Source: Gracilimonas sp964505215 (GTDB taxonomy: Bacteria > Bacteroidota > Rhodothermia > Balneolales > Balneolaceae). From it: DNA of 64,000 nucleotides. This document shows positions 43,062 through 51,487 of this stretch, piece after piece. The number at the start of each line of letters is the position of its first letter. Position 1 is the stretch's first letter. The stretch covers positions 124,001 through 188,000 of the forward strand of contig CAZDGU010000003.1 of assembly GCA_964505215.1 (NCBI GenBank). The letters are read 5' to 3'. The notes under the pieces were generated by a model. It made no database searches. It saw nothing but the letters and a program-made list of their open reading frames with translations, and had not been told where the DNA came from. The position numbers and the translations under genes were made by a program.

Positions 43062-43462
43062 AGCTAAAATCCTTAGTTCCGATACACTTCGCTTCAATTA
43101 ACGAGCATAAATCTATTATTCGATTTTTTAGACCCTCTGCGCAACTCTGCGCCACTCTCCGCGAGCCTCAGCGCGAATAATGACCGGTGCTAAGAGTAGC
43201 TTTGTAATTAATAGGAGTTTTATTGCTTGAGGGAAGTAATTGGGGAAAGATTCATCCCTTGATAATATCATCACTGCCTGCTATTCGCTTTTGTTTTCAC
43301 GCAGATTTTCGCTGAGGGATGCGCGGAGTTTCGCGGAGTTTTTGGTGAATGTGAATAGGTATGTGATAGGGGTTGGTTTTTTGAACCTGAAAACTATAAA
43401 TCTGTGTGAAGCTGTGATTTAAAAATATAGATTGTAGAATATTTCAAATAGTTGTTCATGTA
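43062..43462. repeat. Gene-free region with second inverted repeat pair
   Basis: Contains repeat units at about 43130-43180 (ccctctgcgcaactctgcgc...) and 43294-43343 (cacgcagattttcgctgagg...), inverted relative to one another as in the 41766-41975 region. No gene is credible here. Confidence 0.65.
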
Positions 43463-44341
43463 CTAAAAATATATATCAGTCACATAATCTACGGAAGGTT
43501 CTTTTGCTAAAAATAAGTCAAGCTCTTTTTGATTATTAAATCCTTTTAGTTTAGAACGATATTTTGCAGCAATTTTAGGATTTTCTATTTCAAGCTTTCT
43601 GTTTTTACTGATATTTAAAAACTCTTTCTCTTGGTCAATTCCTAGGAATCTTCGATTTAAAAGGTTAGCAGCTATTCCTGTTGTACTGCTGCCTGCAAAA
43701 GGGTCCAAAATCCATTGATTTGGTTTAGTTGAAGCAAGAATAAGGCGTGTTAATACAGAAAGAGGTTTTTGAGTAGGATGTTTACCACACGATTTTTCCC
43801 AAGGAGCTATGGCCGGTAATTTCCAAACATCTTTCATTTGTTTATCCCCATTTAGTTGTTTCATTAAATCGTAATTAAAATAATGCGGGGTTTTATGATT
43901 TTTTCTTGCCCAAATAATTTGTTCAGTTGAATGCGTAAAATATCGACAAGAGAAATTTGGGGGTGGGTTAGTTTTTTGCCAAGTAACGACATTTAAAATT
44001 TTAAAATCTAATTCTTCAAGTACTTGGCCAACTGAAAATATGTTATGCATTGTGCCACTTATCCAAATAGTAGCATCATCTTTCATTTTTTCTCTGACTG
44101 AAGCAAGCCATTTTCTGTTAAATTTGTGAACAAATTCATATCCTTTTGATTTATCCCACTTTCCTTTATTTACACTTACAACTTCTCCATTCTTAATTGT
44201 AAGGCCATCATTAGACAGAAAGTAAGGTGGATCTGCAAAAACCATATCAAACTTATGGTCTATTTGAGGGAGCAAGTTCATGGAGTTACCCTCTAAGAGG
44301 TAAAAGTTTTTGTCTTGTGATATAAAATATGGTGAAATCAT
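43463..44341 (-). CDS. Site-specific DNA-methyltransferase, beta class (DpnA-like)
   Basis: A 292-residue N6-adenine methyltransferase. The catalytic DPPY motif (DMVFADPPYFLSNDGL, near residue 37) precedes the SAM-binding motif DPFAGSSTTGIAANLLNRRFLGID (near 217), the order of the beta class. KHPTQKPLSVLTRLIL is the segment that normally precedes motif I. In classic DpnII systems a second methylase of this class (DpnA) modifies GATC, including on single strands, and protects incoming DNA; that match is by family and context. It follows a 71-residue ORF with a 4-bp overlap. Confidence 0.88.
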   Translation of the reverse strand: MISPYFISQDKNFYLLEGNSMNLLPQIDHKFDMVFADPPYFLSNDGLTIKNGEVVSVNKGKWDKSKGYEFVHKFNRKWLASVREKMKDDATIWISGTMHNIFSVGQVLEELDFKILNVVTWQKTNPPPNFSCRYFTHSTEQIIWARKNHKTPHYFNYDLMKQLNGDKQMKDVWKLPAIAPWEKSCGKHPTQKPLSVLTRLILASTKPNQWILDPFAGSSTTGIAANLLNRRFLGIDQEKEFLNISKNRKLEIENPKIAAKYRSKLKGFNNQKELDLFLAKEPSVDYVTDIYF

Positions 44342-44553
44342 TCTTCTAACATATCAGCCAAAAATTGTAGTAGGTCAGTTAGGTTATGATAACCTGATAC
44401 AAAACCATATTGTTCACAATTACTTGGGATTAGGAGTTCTTTAGACTGGAGATTTGGGTCTGAGGCAGTGAGCCTTAAATCCTGTACCAATGCATTTACT
44501 TTCTCTTTAGTATTATGATGTTTCTTTAAGTTCTTATAATTTGATAGTACCAT
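44338..44553 (-). CDS. Unrecognised 71-residue protein coupled to the DpnA-like methylase
   Basis: I do not recognise it. It is hydrophilic, with a basic N-terminal third (MVLSNYKNLKKHHNTKEK), a middle segment ending in LLIPSNCEQYGFVSG, and an acidic C-terminal helix (LTDLLQFLADMLEE). There is no signal peptide, HTH or metal motif. The ATGA-type 4-bp overlap with the methyltransferase downstream suggests translational coupling and therefore a real gene. It is transcribed divergently from the control-protein gene, sharing an 80-bp promoter region. Confidence 0.6.
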   Translation of the reverse strand: MVLSNYKNLKKHHNTKEKVNALVQDLRLTASDPNLQSKELLIPSNCEQYGFVSGYHNLTDLLQFLADMLEE

Positions 44554-44612
44554 TGCTCTACTAATTTATAGTATTGAATTAAACAGTTATTTGGAAGATA
44601 AACAAAAATTAA

Positions 44613-44633
44613 AAAACACACAATAAGTGTTTT
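44613..44633. promoter_or_regulatory. Candidate control-protein operator
   Basis: AAAACAC and GTGTTTT, perfect 7-bp inverted arms with a 7-bp spacer, end immediately before the ATG of the XRE gene and lie in the shared divergent promoter region. This is the expected position for autoregulation by a restriction-modification controller. It leaves no room for a Shine-Dalgarno. Confidence 0.5.
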
Positions 44634-44846
44634 ATGGAAGATGTTCTTATTAAGTTTGGAAGAAGAGTTAAGCAGTTGAGAAAGGAAAAAAAATGGACTC
44701 AACAAGATTTAGCCGATAAAAGTGGCCTACATAAAAATTATATAGGAATGGTGGAAAGGGGTGAAAGAAATCCATCACTAATAAATATTTCAAAAATTTC
44801 TGAAGCTTTACTAGTTAGAATATCAGAGTTGCTAGAAATTGATTAA
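44634..44846 (+). CDS. XRE-family control protein of the restriction-modification system
   Basis: A 70-residue helix-turn-helix protein made of little more than one Cro/C1-type domain: FGRRVKQLRKEKKWTQQDLADKSGLHKNYIGMVERGERNPSLINISKISEAL. This matches C proteins of restriction-modification systems, which act as dimers to activate or repress the endonuclease and their own gene to delay restriction until methylation is complete. It sits between the two arms of the DpnII locus, divergent from the small ORF/methylase and overlapping the end of the DUF3883 gene tail to tail by 4 bp. Confidence 0.87.
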   Translation: MEDVLIKFGRRVKQLRKEKKWTQQDLADKSGLHKNYIGMVERGERNPSLINISKISEALLVRISELLEID

Positions 44847-45676
44847 ATTTTGGGATATGCCAAATAGGTTATTGGATCTAAATCTAAGCTGTTTTTTAAA
44901 TCCCCTTTAATTACATAGTAACTAGTTGTATTATTTTTAGAGTCAAAGTTAAAAAGCCTATATAAAAAGTAAGTAGAGGCTTCTTTTTTTGAGACATAAA
45001 GCTCATTTTGCGTAATGTAAAAAGGTCTTTTTTTATTGCCTCTGGTTGTTTTTACTTCAATTTTTTTCTCATTTCCATCTTTGTCAAAAGATAGAATGTC
45101 ATAGCCTAATCCATTTCCAATTTTTTCAGAAACATGGACAATTTTTTTTGCAAGATCAGGTTTCCCATTCTCTCGCAGATATTTAATTTCATTTTCTATG
45201 ACTGCTTTCTCACCTAGATATCCTAATTTACTGTTTTTTAATTCTCTTTCTATGTAATCAATATTAGTAACTGTAGTACTTTTTCTTTTTGGTTTGTCTA
45301 CTTTTTTAGGAGGAGTGGAAAGAATTAGAACTGTTCCTTTGGTTTTTATTTCTGACATTCCTTCTTCAAATCCTTCTTTAAAAGCACAGTTACAACATTT
45401 ATGCCTACCCAAACCTCCTTGATTCTCCCCTAATTCTGATAAAATCTTTGTTGGTACAGTAGATTTATTATTACATGTTACTAACTCATAAATATCTTCA
45501 ATTGAAGATAGGTACTGGTCATAAGAATTCCATTGTTTCGAGCACCCCAAGCTGTAACCTGTTTCATAAGCACAAGTAGGACATTTATGCCTTCCAGCAC
45601 CAGCTTGGCTTTCAGGTAATTCTTTAAGTGTTTTTATAGGAGCAATGCCTCCATGTATACATGTTTCATTTTTCAT
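44843..45676 (-). CDS. Tandem zinc-ribbon-like plus DUF3883 protein in the R-M island
   Basis: A 277-residue protein. The N-terminal half holds a duplicated module: (C..GG)IAPIKTLKELPESQAGAGRHKCPTCAYETGY and (C...)VPTKILSELGENQGGLGRHKCCNCAFKEGF, each with HKCxxCA, likely metal-binding. The C-terminal half is a DUF3883/NOV-type domain: GLGYDILSFDKDGNEKKIEVKTTRGNKKRPFYITQNE, in which D and E-V-K fit a PD-(D/E)xK nuclease-like core. It follows the DpnII endonuclease gene by 3 bp and is surely co-transcribed. Proteins with this C-terminal domain recur in defence loci. Its role here is unknown: a nuclease, a modified-DNA sensor or a specificity helper are all possible. Confidence 0.75.
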   Translation of the reverse strand: MKNETCIHGGIAPIKTLKELPESQAGAGRHKCPTCAYETGYSLGCSKQWNSYDQYLSSIEDIYELVTCNNKSTVPTKILSELGENQGGLGRHKCCNCAFKEGFEEGMSEIKTKGTVLILSTPPKKVDKPKRKSTTVTNIDYIERELKNSKLGYLGEKAVIENEIKYLRENGKPDLAKKIVHVSEKIGNGLGYDILSFDKDGNEKKIEVKTTRGNKKRPFYITQNELYVSKKEASTYFLYRLFNFDSKNNTTSYYVIKGDLKNSLDLDPITYLAYPKI

Positions 45677-45679
45677 TTT

Positions 45680-46588
45680 TCATTTTTCATTTGAGATTAT
45701 TTTAGTTAATACCCCTTCTTTTAACATCTCTAAGTTTAATAAATAATCAGCTTTATCAAAATATTCTCTTAAAGGTCTTTCTGTATTTTTCCAGCCAGCC
45801 CCGTCAGTTACCCAAATAAACTCAATTCCTTGTTCATTCCAGTATTGGTTCATTTGAGTGTATTCAGTGGCTGTTGATTTCAATTTTGACCCACCCCCGC
45901 CATAGAAATTACATTCAATGAAATACAGCTTGCCGTTTTTATTTATTGCAAAATCTACTTGCCGAGATGACTTGTCAACCTCAATTTGAATACCCCATTT
46001 AGCTTTTATTTTTTTTGCTGTAGCCTGAGGCATGTATTCAAGTCCTTCTTTTTCACAGGTTTCAAGTACAAACGTTTCTACCAAATCTTCCATTAAAGAT
46101 CCGCCTCGATTTTTACGAGCATTACTATCTAACCCAACTTCGACCCCAGTCGCATAATCAACAAAGTTTTTAATATGCTTGTTTTTAGCTAAGTCTCCGA
46201 GTCCTGCTTTTACAAAAAAGTTTGCCAACTCACGGCAATCTGTATCTGATAGTTTTCTTTTTCGAAATGAAAAATTACGGTAAATGAATTTCTTAGTATC
46301 GACGAGTACTTCTATTGATTTGCTACGAATCGCGATAAGATTTGGAATTATATTTATTACATCGGGATATTTTTTTATCAATTCGTAGGTTTTTTGTTCT
46401 ATATCATCTTTTCCAATAAGTACATTAAGAAGGTTTAACTCTTCTTCAATAGGAGATACTTTTCCGTGAATTTTTTTCCAATCAACAAAGTAATCCCATT
46501 TTGTAATTTTGGTTTTAAAACTGCTAGTAATTTTGTTAAAAAGTTTATCTTCGTTTTTGATATTAAGAAGCTTACCTAATTTATTCAT
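45680..46588 (-). CDS. Type II restriction endonuclease, DpnII/MboI family (GATC)
   Basis: A 302-residue endonuclease of the DpnII family, which cuts unmethylated GATC. The core RQVDFAINKNGKLYFIECNFYGGGGSKLKSTATEYTQMNQYW (about 211-252) contains the catalytic D...E-x-N arrangement and the family-specific GGSKLKSTA segment. MEDLVETFVLETCEKEGLEY precedes it. Slightly longer than DpnII (about 288). It starts four bases inside the end of the Dam-like methylase gene. Specificity for GATC is inferred from family and its Dam-like partner. Confidence 0.92.
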   Translation of the reverse strand: MNKLGKLLNIKNEDKLFNKITSSFKTKITKWDYFVDWKKIHGKVSPIEEELNLLNVLIGKDDIEQKTYELIKKYPDVINIIPNLIAIRSKSIEVLVDTKKFIYRNFSFRKRKLSDTDCRELANFFVKAGLGDLAKNKHIKNFVDYATGVEVGLDSNARKNRGGSLMEDLVETFVLETCEKEGLEYMPQATAKKIKAKWGIQIEVDKSSRQVDFAINKNGKLYFIECNFYGGGGSKLKSTATEYTQMNQYWNEQGIEFIWVTDGAGWKNTERPLREYFDKADYLLNLEMLKEGVLTKIISNEK

Positions 46589-47469
46589 CGATAATTTGTA
46601 ATTAACAGTTCGTTAAGTTTACCACGTTTGCTGGCATTTGCATTTATACTTCGTTTAGCCTTTACACGGTTTATTAAAAAGTCAGAGTAGATGTCATCAA
46701 AGAAATCATCATCAGGATCTTTTCCCTTAACATCAGAATTGCTCAGCATCCATTTGTAACCTGCTTCTTCGAGTTTTACACAAAAATCCCTTAATCTTAT
46801 TTGCTCATTATCATTAAAATCTTCTTTAGAATAAGAGTTAAAGCTGGATGTATTGCTTAGAGGTTTGTATGGGGGGTCTAAATAGAAAAAAGAATTTGAT
46901 TCAGCTTCTTCGAAAGTTAATTCATAATCGCCATTCAGTATTATGACATTTTGTAGCGCTTCACTTACTGCTAACAAGTTTTCTGTATCGCAAATGGTTG
47001 GTTTTTTATAAGAACCAATGGGTACATTAAACTCATTTTTTTTATTTACTCTATATAAGCCATTGAAACAGGTCTTATTAAGGAAGATGAACAAAGCGGC
47101 TTGTAATATGGGGTCTGAGTTTCTGGAGTTAAATGTAGTTCTTTTGTTATAGTAGTAATCTTTCTTTGCATCACTATTGGAATCAAAACTGTGATATTCG
47201 GTTTCAAATCTATCAAGAATTTCAATCAACTCATCAGGGCTACTTGAAATTACACGATAAGTATTGATGAGATCTTCATTAATATCATTGATTACCAGCT
47301 TTTCAACATTTGGAAAATTTCTAAGCACCCAAAATAATATTGCTCCACTACCTACGAAAGGCTCAATGTAAGTAAAGGGTTGGGTTTTGAATTTTTCAGG
47401 AAAAGAATTTTCAATTTCATTAATTAGCTGAGTTTTACCACCAGCCCACTTAAGAAAGGGTTTCACCAT
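46585..47469 (-). CDS. DNA adenine methylase, Dam/DpnM type (GATC)
   Basis: A 294-residue D12-class (alpha) N6-adenine methyltransferase protecting GATC sites. Motif I is PFLKWAGGKTQLINEI at the N terminus, TYIEPFVGSGAILFWVL follows, and the catalytic motif SNSFFYLDPPYKPLSNT lies near 190, the alpha-class order. WMLSNSD and LNELLITNY at the end are also typical of Dam. First gene of the island operon, with a 4-bp overlap into the endonuclease, which couples protection to restriction. Confidence 0.94.
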   Translation of the reverse strand: MVKPFLKWAGGKTQLINEIENSFPEKFKTQPFTYIEPFVGSGAILFWVLRNFPNVEKLVINDINEDLINTYRVISSSPDELIEILDRFETEYHSFDSNSDAKKDYYYNKRTTFNSRNSDPILQAALFIFLNKTCFNGLYRVNKKNEFNVPIGSYKKPTICDTENLLAVSEALQNVIILNGDYELTFEEAESNSFFYLDPPYKPLSNTSSFNSYSKEDFNDNEQIRLRDFCVKLEEAGYKWMLSNSDVKGKDPDDDFFDDIYSDFLINRVKAKRSINANASKRGKLNELLITNYR

Positions 47470-47781
47470 GTTGGATATTGATCTATTAGTTAATGATAAC
47501 TTTACGACAATAATTAAGGATTCTTTATGTAAACAAAAAATCTATATTTGTAAAAGCAATTAATTGTGTTCTAACATTCCTCATCCAGCTTTCTTACTAT
47601 TAAGTTCCCGCTTTGATATCTAATAAAATTCAAAAGTTGAACTATCATCAACTACAAAATTTTTTATTCGCAGAGGAATGCGCGGAGTTTTTGTAGGTGC
47701 ATTTAAATTGGTATGTGGCAGGTTAAAATCTTGAAGCTTCTAATCTCTAATCAACCCTTAACAAATACACGAATAACCACC
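47470..47781. repeat. Gene-free right flank of the R-M island with repeat unit
   Basis: Carries one truncated copy of the dispersed repeat (47668-47693, cgcagaggaatgcgcggagttttt), followed by ggtatgtggcagg (about 47712) that is shared with the copy at 41975. It should also hold the promoter of the methylase operon near 47480-47560. No gene. Confidence 0.6.
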
Positions 47782-48663
47782 CTAATATCCCAAATTTCGG
47801 ACCCATCCTTCTTTTTCTCTCCATTTTTCGCGGACTTTTACGTGCAGCTCCAAATACACCTGCTTGCCGATAAACTCTTCCACTGATTTTCGGGCTTCTG
47901 TGCCCAATTCTTTAATGGCCGTGCCGCCTTTGCCAATCAGGATTCCTTTCTGTGATTTTTGATTTACGATGATGTCGGCATGTATGCGGTCGATGTCGGT
48001 ATCTGCATCATAAGAAACTACCTCTACCGTGCAGGAGTAAGGGATTTCCTGCTGAAATTGTAGAAATATCTGCTCGCGAATCAGCTCCGATACAAAGAAA
48101 CGAACGGGATGCTCGCTCAAATCCTCTTTGGGATAAAAGGGCGGTCCGGGCAAGAGGCTGGCACGGATGTCTTCCATCAATTCCGGTACTCCGGTGCCCG
48201 CTGTAGCCGACACATAATGCACCGATTTTATCTTCATCTTTTGCTGAATTTCTTCTGCAGACTTTCGGGCCTTTTCCTCATTCGCCACGTCCATTTTATT
48301 AACCACCAGATAAACCGGCTTATTGATGGATTTTATAAGTTCAATGACGTCATCGGCAGGATGTTTGTCGGTGGGATCGTGAATAAACAGGATGAAGTCA
48401 GCATCTTTTCGAGCTCGCTCCACCGTTTTCATCATGGCTTTTTGAAGCTCATATTTTGGGTTGATGACACCCGGTGTATCTAAAAAAACCACCTGCGTAT
48501 CTTCATCCGAAAAAATCCCCACAATTTGATGTCGTGTCGTCTGTGCCTTATGCGTGGTGATGGAAATTTTACTTCCCAAAATATAATTCATAAGCGTAGA
48601 TTTACCGGCATTAGGTTTTCCAATGATGGCCGCGTATCCTGATTTGTGAGGCTTTCCTTCCAT
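47782..48663 (-). CDS. era: GTPase Era
   Basis: Essential GTPase that binds the 3' end of 16S rRNA during 30S maturation. 293 residues. G1 AIIGKPNAGKSTLMN, G2 region ISITTHKAQTTRH, G3 VVFLDTPGV, G4 LVVNKMD and G5 SATAGTG are all present. The C-terminal type II KH domain has ADIIVNQKSQKGILIGKGGTAIKELGTEAR. It follows mutS on the same strand across a repeat-filled 150-bp gap. Confidence 0.97.
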   Translation of the reverse strand: MEGKPHKSGYAAIIGKPNAGKSTLMNYILGSKISITTHKAQTTRHQIVGIFSDEDTQVVFLDTPGVINPKYELQKAMMKTVERARKDADFILFIHDPTDKHPADDVIELIKSINKPVYLVVNKMDVANEEKARKSAEEIQQKMKIKSVHYVSATAGTGVPELMEDIRASLLPGPPFYPKEDLSEHPVRFFVSELIREQIFLQFQQEIPYSCTVEVVSYDADTDIDRIHADIIVNQKSQKGILIGKGGTAIKELGTEARKSVEEFIGKQVYLELHVKVREKWREKEGWVRNLGY

Positions 48664-48672
48664 AATTTTTTA

Positions 48673-48819
48673 ATGTGTTAACGTATTCGGGTGTTAAAGT
48701 ATTAACGTGTTAACGTTCTATGTGTTAGGGTGTTAAGGTATGTATGTATTGCCAATATGTATAGTATTTTCTATCACCCAAACACCAAACACATTAACAC
48801 TCTAACACCTTAGCACCTT
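48673..48819. repeat. GTGTTAA mini-repeat cluster between mutS and era
   Basis: The left part repeats gtgttaacg/gtgttaaag/gtgttagg about six times at roughly 10-18-bp spacing; the right part has the reverse complement (aacaccaaacacattaacactctaacacc...). The halves can fold into one long imperfect hairpin. It reaches up to the mutS stop codon. Confidence 0.7.
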
Positions 48820-51487
48820 ACTCAGCCAGTCTTTTTAATTCGGTTAGTAACATCAGCGCTTCGATAGGCGTCATCCGGTTGGTGTCTATGGCTTCGAGCT
48901 TATTTAGCACAGTTTCAATTTTTGGATCTACGTGTGTTTGAAACATAGACATTTGCGAAATTTCCGGCTGTTTCTCTACTTTTTTAGAAAGGTTTTTAGA
49001 GGCTTCCTTTTTAGTAGAAGCTTCCTTCTCAATAGCACCATTTTTATTGGTGATATCGAGGCTGTGGCTTTCCAGATTTTTCAGAATTTCTTTTGCGCGC
49101 TCTATAACCACCTGTGGAAGTCCGGCCATATCGGCTACCTGAATTCCATAGCTGTGATCGGCACCGCCGGGAATCAGCTTTCGTAGAAATACCACTTTTC
49201 CATCGTGTTCTTTTACCTGAACGTTAAAGTTTTTGGTGCGCTCGTACATTTGTTCCAGCTCGTTCAGCTCATGATAGTGCGTGGCAAATAAGGTTTTAGC
49301 GGCAACCGGGGCATGATTATGCAGATATTCTGCCAGCGACCAAGCAATGCTCAAGCCATCAAATGTAGAGGTTCCCCGGCCTACTTCATCCAGTAAAATG
49401 AGCGAGCGGGGAGAGGCATTATTTAAAATATTAGCTGCCTCATTCATTTCCACCAAAAAAGTACTTTCGCCGGCAGCCAGGTTATCAGAAGCGCCCACGC
49501 GGGTGAAAATTTTATCTACCAAACCGATATTTGCAGCTTTGGCGGGGACAAAACTACCAACCTGAGCTAGCAATACAATCAGTCCGGTTTGGCGTAGAAT
49601 GATACTTTTACCCGCCATATTCGGCCCGGTAATAATCAGAATTTGCTGGTCTTTGTTATTCAGCTTTATGTCGTTTGGAATAAAAGGCTCGCCCATTGGC
49701 AAAGTTTGCTCCACTACCGGATGACGACCTTTTTCAATATCAATATTTTCGTGATCGCCTACTTCCGGCTTGGCATAATTATTTCGGAAAGCCACTTCCG
49801 CAAATCCTTGAATACAGTCGAGCTCGGCTATAGCGTGAGAAACCTGCTGGATATCGTCCGCAAATTCGGCCACATACAGCCGTAATTCCTCAAATAATTC
49901 GTATTCCAGCGTTTTACTTCGCTCTTCGGCAGAAAGAACCTTTTCTTCTACTTCCTTCAGTTCCGGGGTGATGTAGCGCTCCGAATTTACCAGCGTTTGC
50001 TTACGGATAAAGGTTTCAGGCACTTTATCTTTGTGCGTGTTGGTTACCTCAATGTAGTAGCCAAACACCTTGTTGTATCCAATTTTGAGCGATGGGATGC
50101 CGTGCTCTTTCGCCAGCCCATCTTTAATTTGAGCGATGTATTTCTTGCCGTTTTTGGCAATATCGCGAAGCTCGTCCAGCTCTTCATTAAAACCATCTTC
50201 CATCATTCCGCCATCCCGAATACTGGCCGGGGGGTCGTCTTTCAGCGCTTTGTGAATGCGTTCCTGTACTTCAATAAGCAGCTTCAGCCGTCCGGATATC
50301 TTTGATAAAAGCGGATCATCAATGGTTGAAAATTGTGCTTTCAGTCTGGGAATTTGGGCCAGCGAAAGCTTAAGCTGAACAATATCACGAGCATTTGTTC
50401 GGCCCACAGCAATGCGCGAAATAAGCCGTTCCATATCGCCAATTTGCTCCAGTTCCTCGCGCAGCGTTTGCCGAATAACTGTGGATTTATAAAACTTTTC
50501 AACCGCATCCAGCCGTTGCTGAATGGGTTTCAGGCGCTTAAGCGGACGCATAATCCACCGGCGAAGCAGCCGCCCGCCCATGGCGGTGCAGGTATCATCC
50601 AAAATGGAAATGAGCGTGCCTTCCGTACCGCCTTCCTGAATGCTGGCTGTCAGTTCTAAATTCCGTTTGGTAGCAGGATCCAGACTCATATATTCGCTGC
50701 TCTCGTAGGCATACAGTCGGCGCAGGTGGCGTAAATAAGCTTTTTGCGTCTCCTGCATATAATGCATGAGTGAGCCGGCCGCAACGTGAGCTGTTTTTAG
50801 GTTTTCTACTCCAAATCCCTTTAGAGAATGCGTTTCAAAATGCTCGGTAAGCAGGTTATAACCATAATCGCCATCATACACCCAATCGTCAATATAGGTG
50901 AGATTATGGTGAGTCAGTTTTTCATCCAACTTGTTTTTCTTTTTCTGCTGCACCAAAATTTCAGCGGGTTGAATGGCGGCAAGCAGGCTGTGTAAATTAG
51001 GCTCGTCAATATGGCTGAGGGCAAACTCTCCGGTAGAAATATCCGAAAAAGCCACGCCTACGGTAGCGCCATCCCAATGGAGCGAGGCAATGTAATTATT
51101 GCGTTTGTGGTCCAGCAGTTTTTCAGAAAGCGTGACGCCTGGGGTAGTAATTTCAATCACTTCGCGCTCAACTACTTTTCGTCCGGCTTTTTTGGCCTCC
51201 TGGGGGTCTTCGGTTTGATCGCAAACGGCCACTTTATAACCTTTCTTCACCAGCTTTGGTAAATAGTTGTCCAGCGCGTGATAAGGGAAACCGGCCAGTG
51301 GCGTTTGGTCGCCACCGTTATTTCGTTTGGTGAGGGTAATGCCCAATTCTTTACTTACCAGCTGGGCATCATCCGCGAAAGTCTCGTAGAAATCACCCAC
51401 CCGAAACAATAAAATAGTTCCGGGATGTTCATCCTTAATCTGAAAATATTGCCGCATTAGCGGAGTTTGTTTTTTCTTAGCACTCAT
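48818..51487 (-). CDS. mutS: DNA mismatch repair protein MutS
   Basis: Recognises mismatches and starts methyl- or nick-directed repair with MutL. 889 residues, full length. N-terminal mismatch domain MRQYFQIKDEHPGTILLFRVGDFYETF with the Phe-x-Glu wedge (F-Y-E), connector and lever domains, clamp, then Walker A IITGPNMAGKSIILRQ (near 617), LVEMNEAANIL, Walker B LILLDEVGRGTSTFDGLSIAW and FATHYHEL, then a C-terminal dimerisation helix (EALMLLTELKRL). The presence of a Dam-type methylase in the nearby R-M island does not imply Dam-directed repair. Confidence 0.98.
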   Translation of the reverse strand: MSAKKKQTPLMRQYFQIKDEHPGTILLFRVGDFYETFADDAQLVSKELGITLTKRNNGGDQTPLAGFPYHALDNYLPKLVKKGYKVAVCDQTEDPQEAKKAGRKVVEREVIEITTPGVTLSEKLLDHKRNNYIASLHWDGATVGVAFSDISTGEFALSHIDEPNLHSLLAAIQPAEILVQQKKKNKLDEKLTHHNLTYIDDWVYDGDYGYNLLTEHFETHSLKGFGVENLKTAHVAAGSLMHYMQETQKAYLRHLRRLYAYESSEYMSLDPATKRNLELTASIQEGGTEGTLISILDDTCTAMGGRLLRRWIMRPLKRLKPIQQRLDAVEKFYKSTVIRQTLREELEQIGDMERLISRIAVGRTNARDIVQLKLSLAQIPRLKAQFSTIDDPLLSKISGRLKLLIEVQERIHKALKDDPPASIRDGGMMEDGFNEELDELRDIAKNGKKYIAQIKDGLAKEHGIPSLKIGYNKVFGYYIEVTNTHKDKVPETFIRKQTLVNSERYITPELKEVEEKVLSAEERSKTLEYELFEELRLYVAEFADDIQQVSHAIAELDCIQGFAEVAFRNNYAKPEVGDHENIDIEKGRHPVVEQTLPMGEPFIPNDIKLNNKDQQILIITGPNMAGKSIILRQTGLIVLLAQVGSFVPAKAANIGLVDKIFTRVGASDNLAAGESTFLVEMNEAANILNNASPRSLILLDEVGRGTSTFDGLSIAWSLAEYLHNHAPVAAKTLFATHYHELNELEQMYERTKNFNVQVKEHDGKVVFLRKLIPGGADHSYGIQVADMAGLPQVVIERAKEILKNLESHSLDITNKNGAIEKEASTKKEASKNLSKKVEKQPEISQMSMFQTHVDPKIETVLNKLEAIDTNRMTPIEALMLLTELKRLAE

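Noticed and set aside
43240..43422. 60-codon plus-strand open frame
   Set aside because: It coincides with a repeat unit and has no recognisable features.
48818..51487. Dam-directed mismatch repair suggested by nearby Dam-like methylase
   Set aside because: The methylase belongs to the DpnII restriction system and there is no mutH nearby, so the proximity is probably coincidental.
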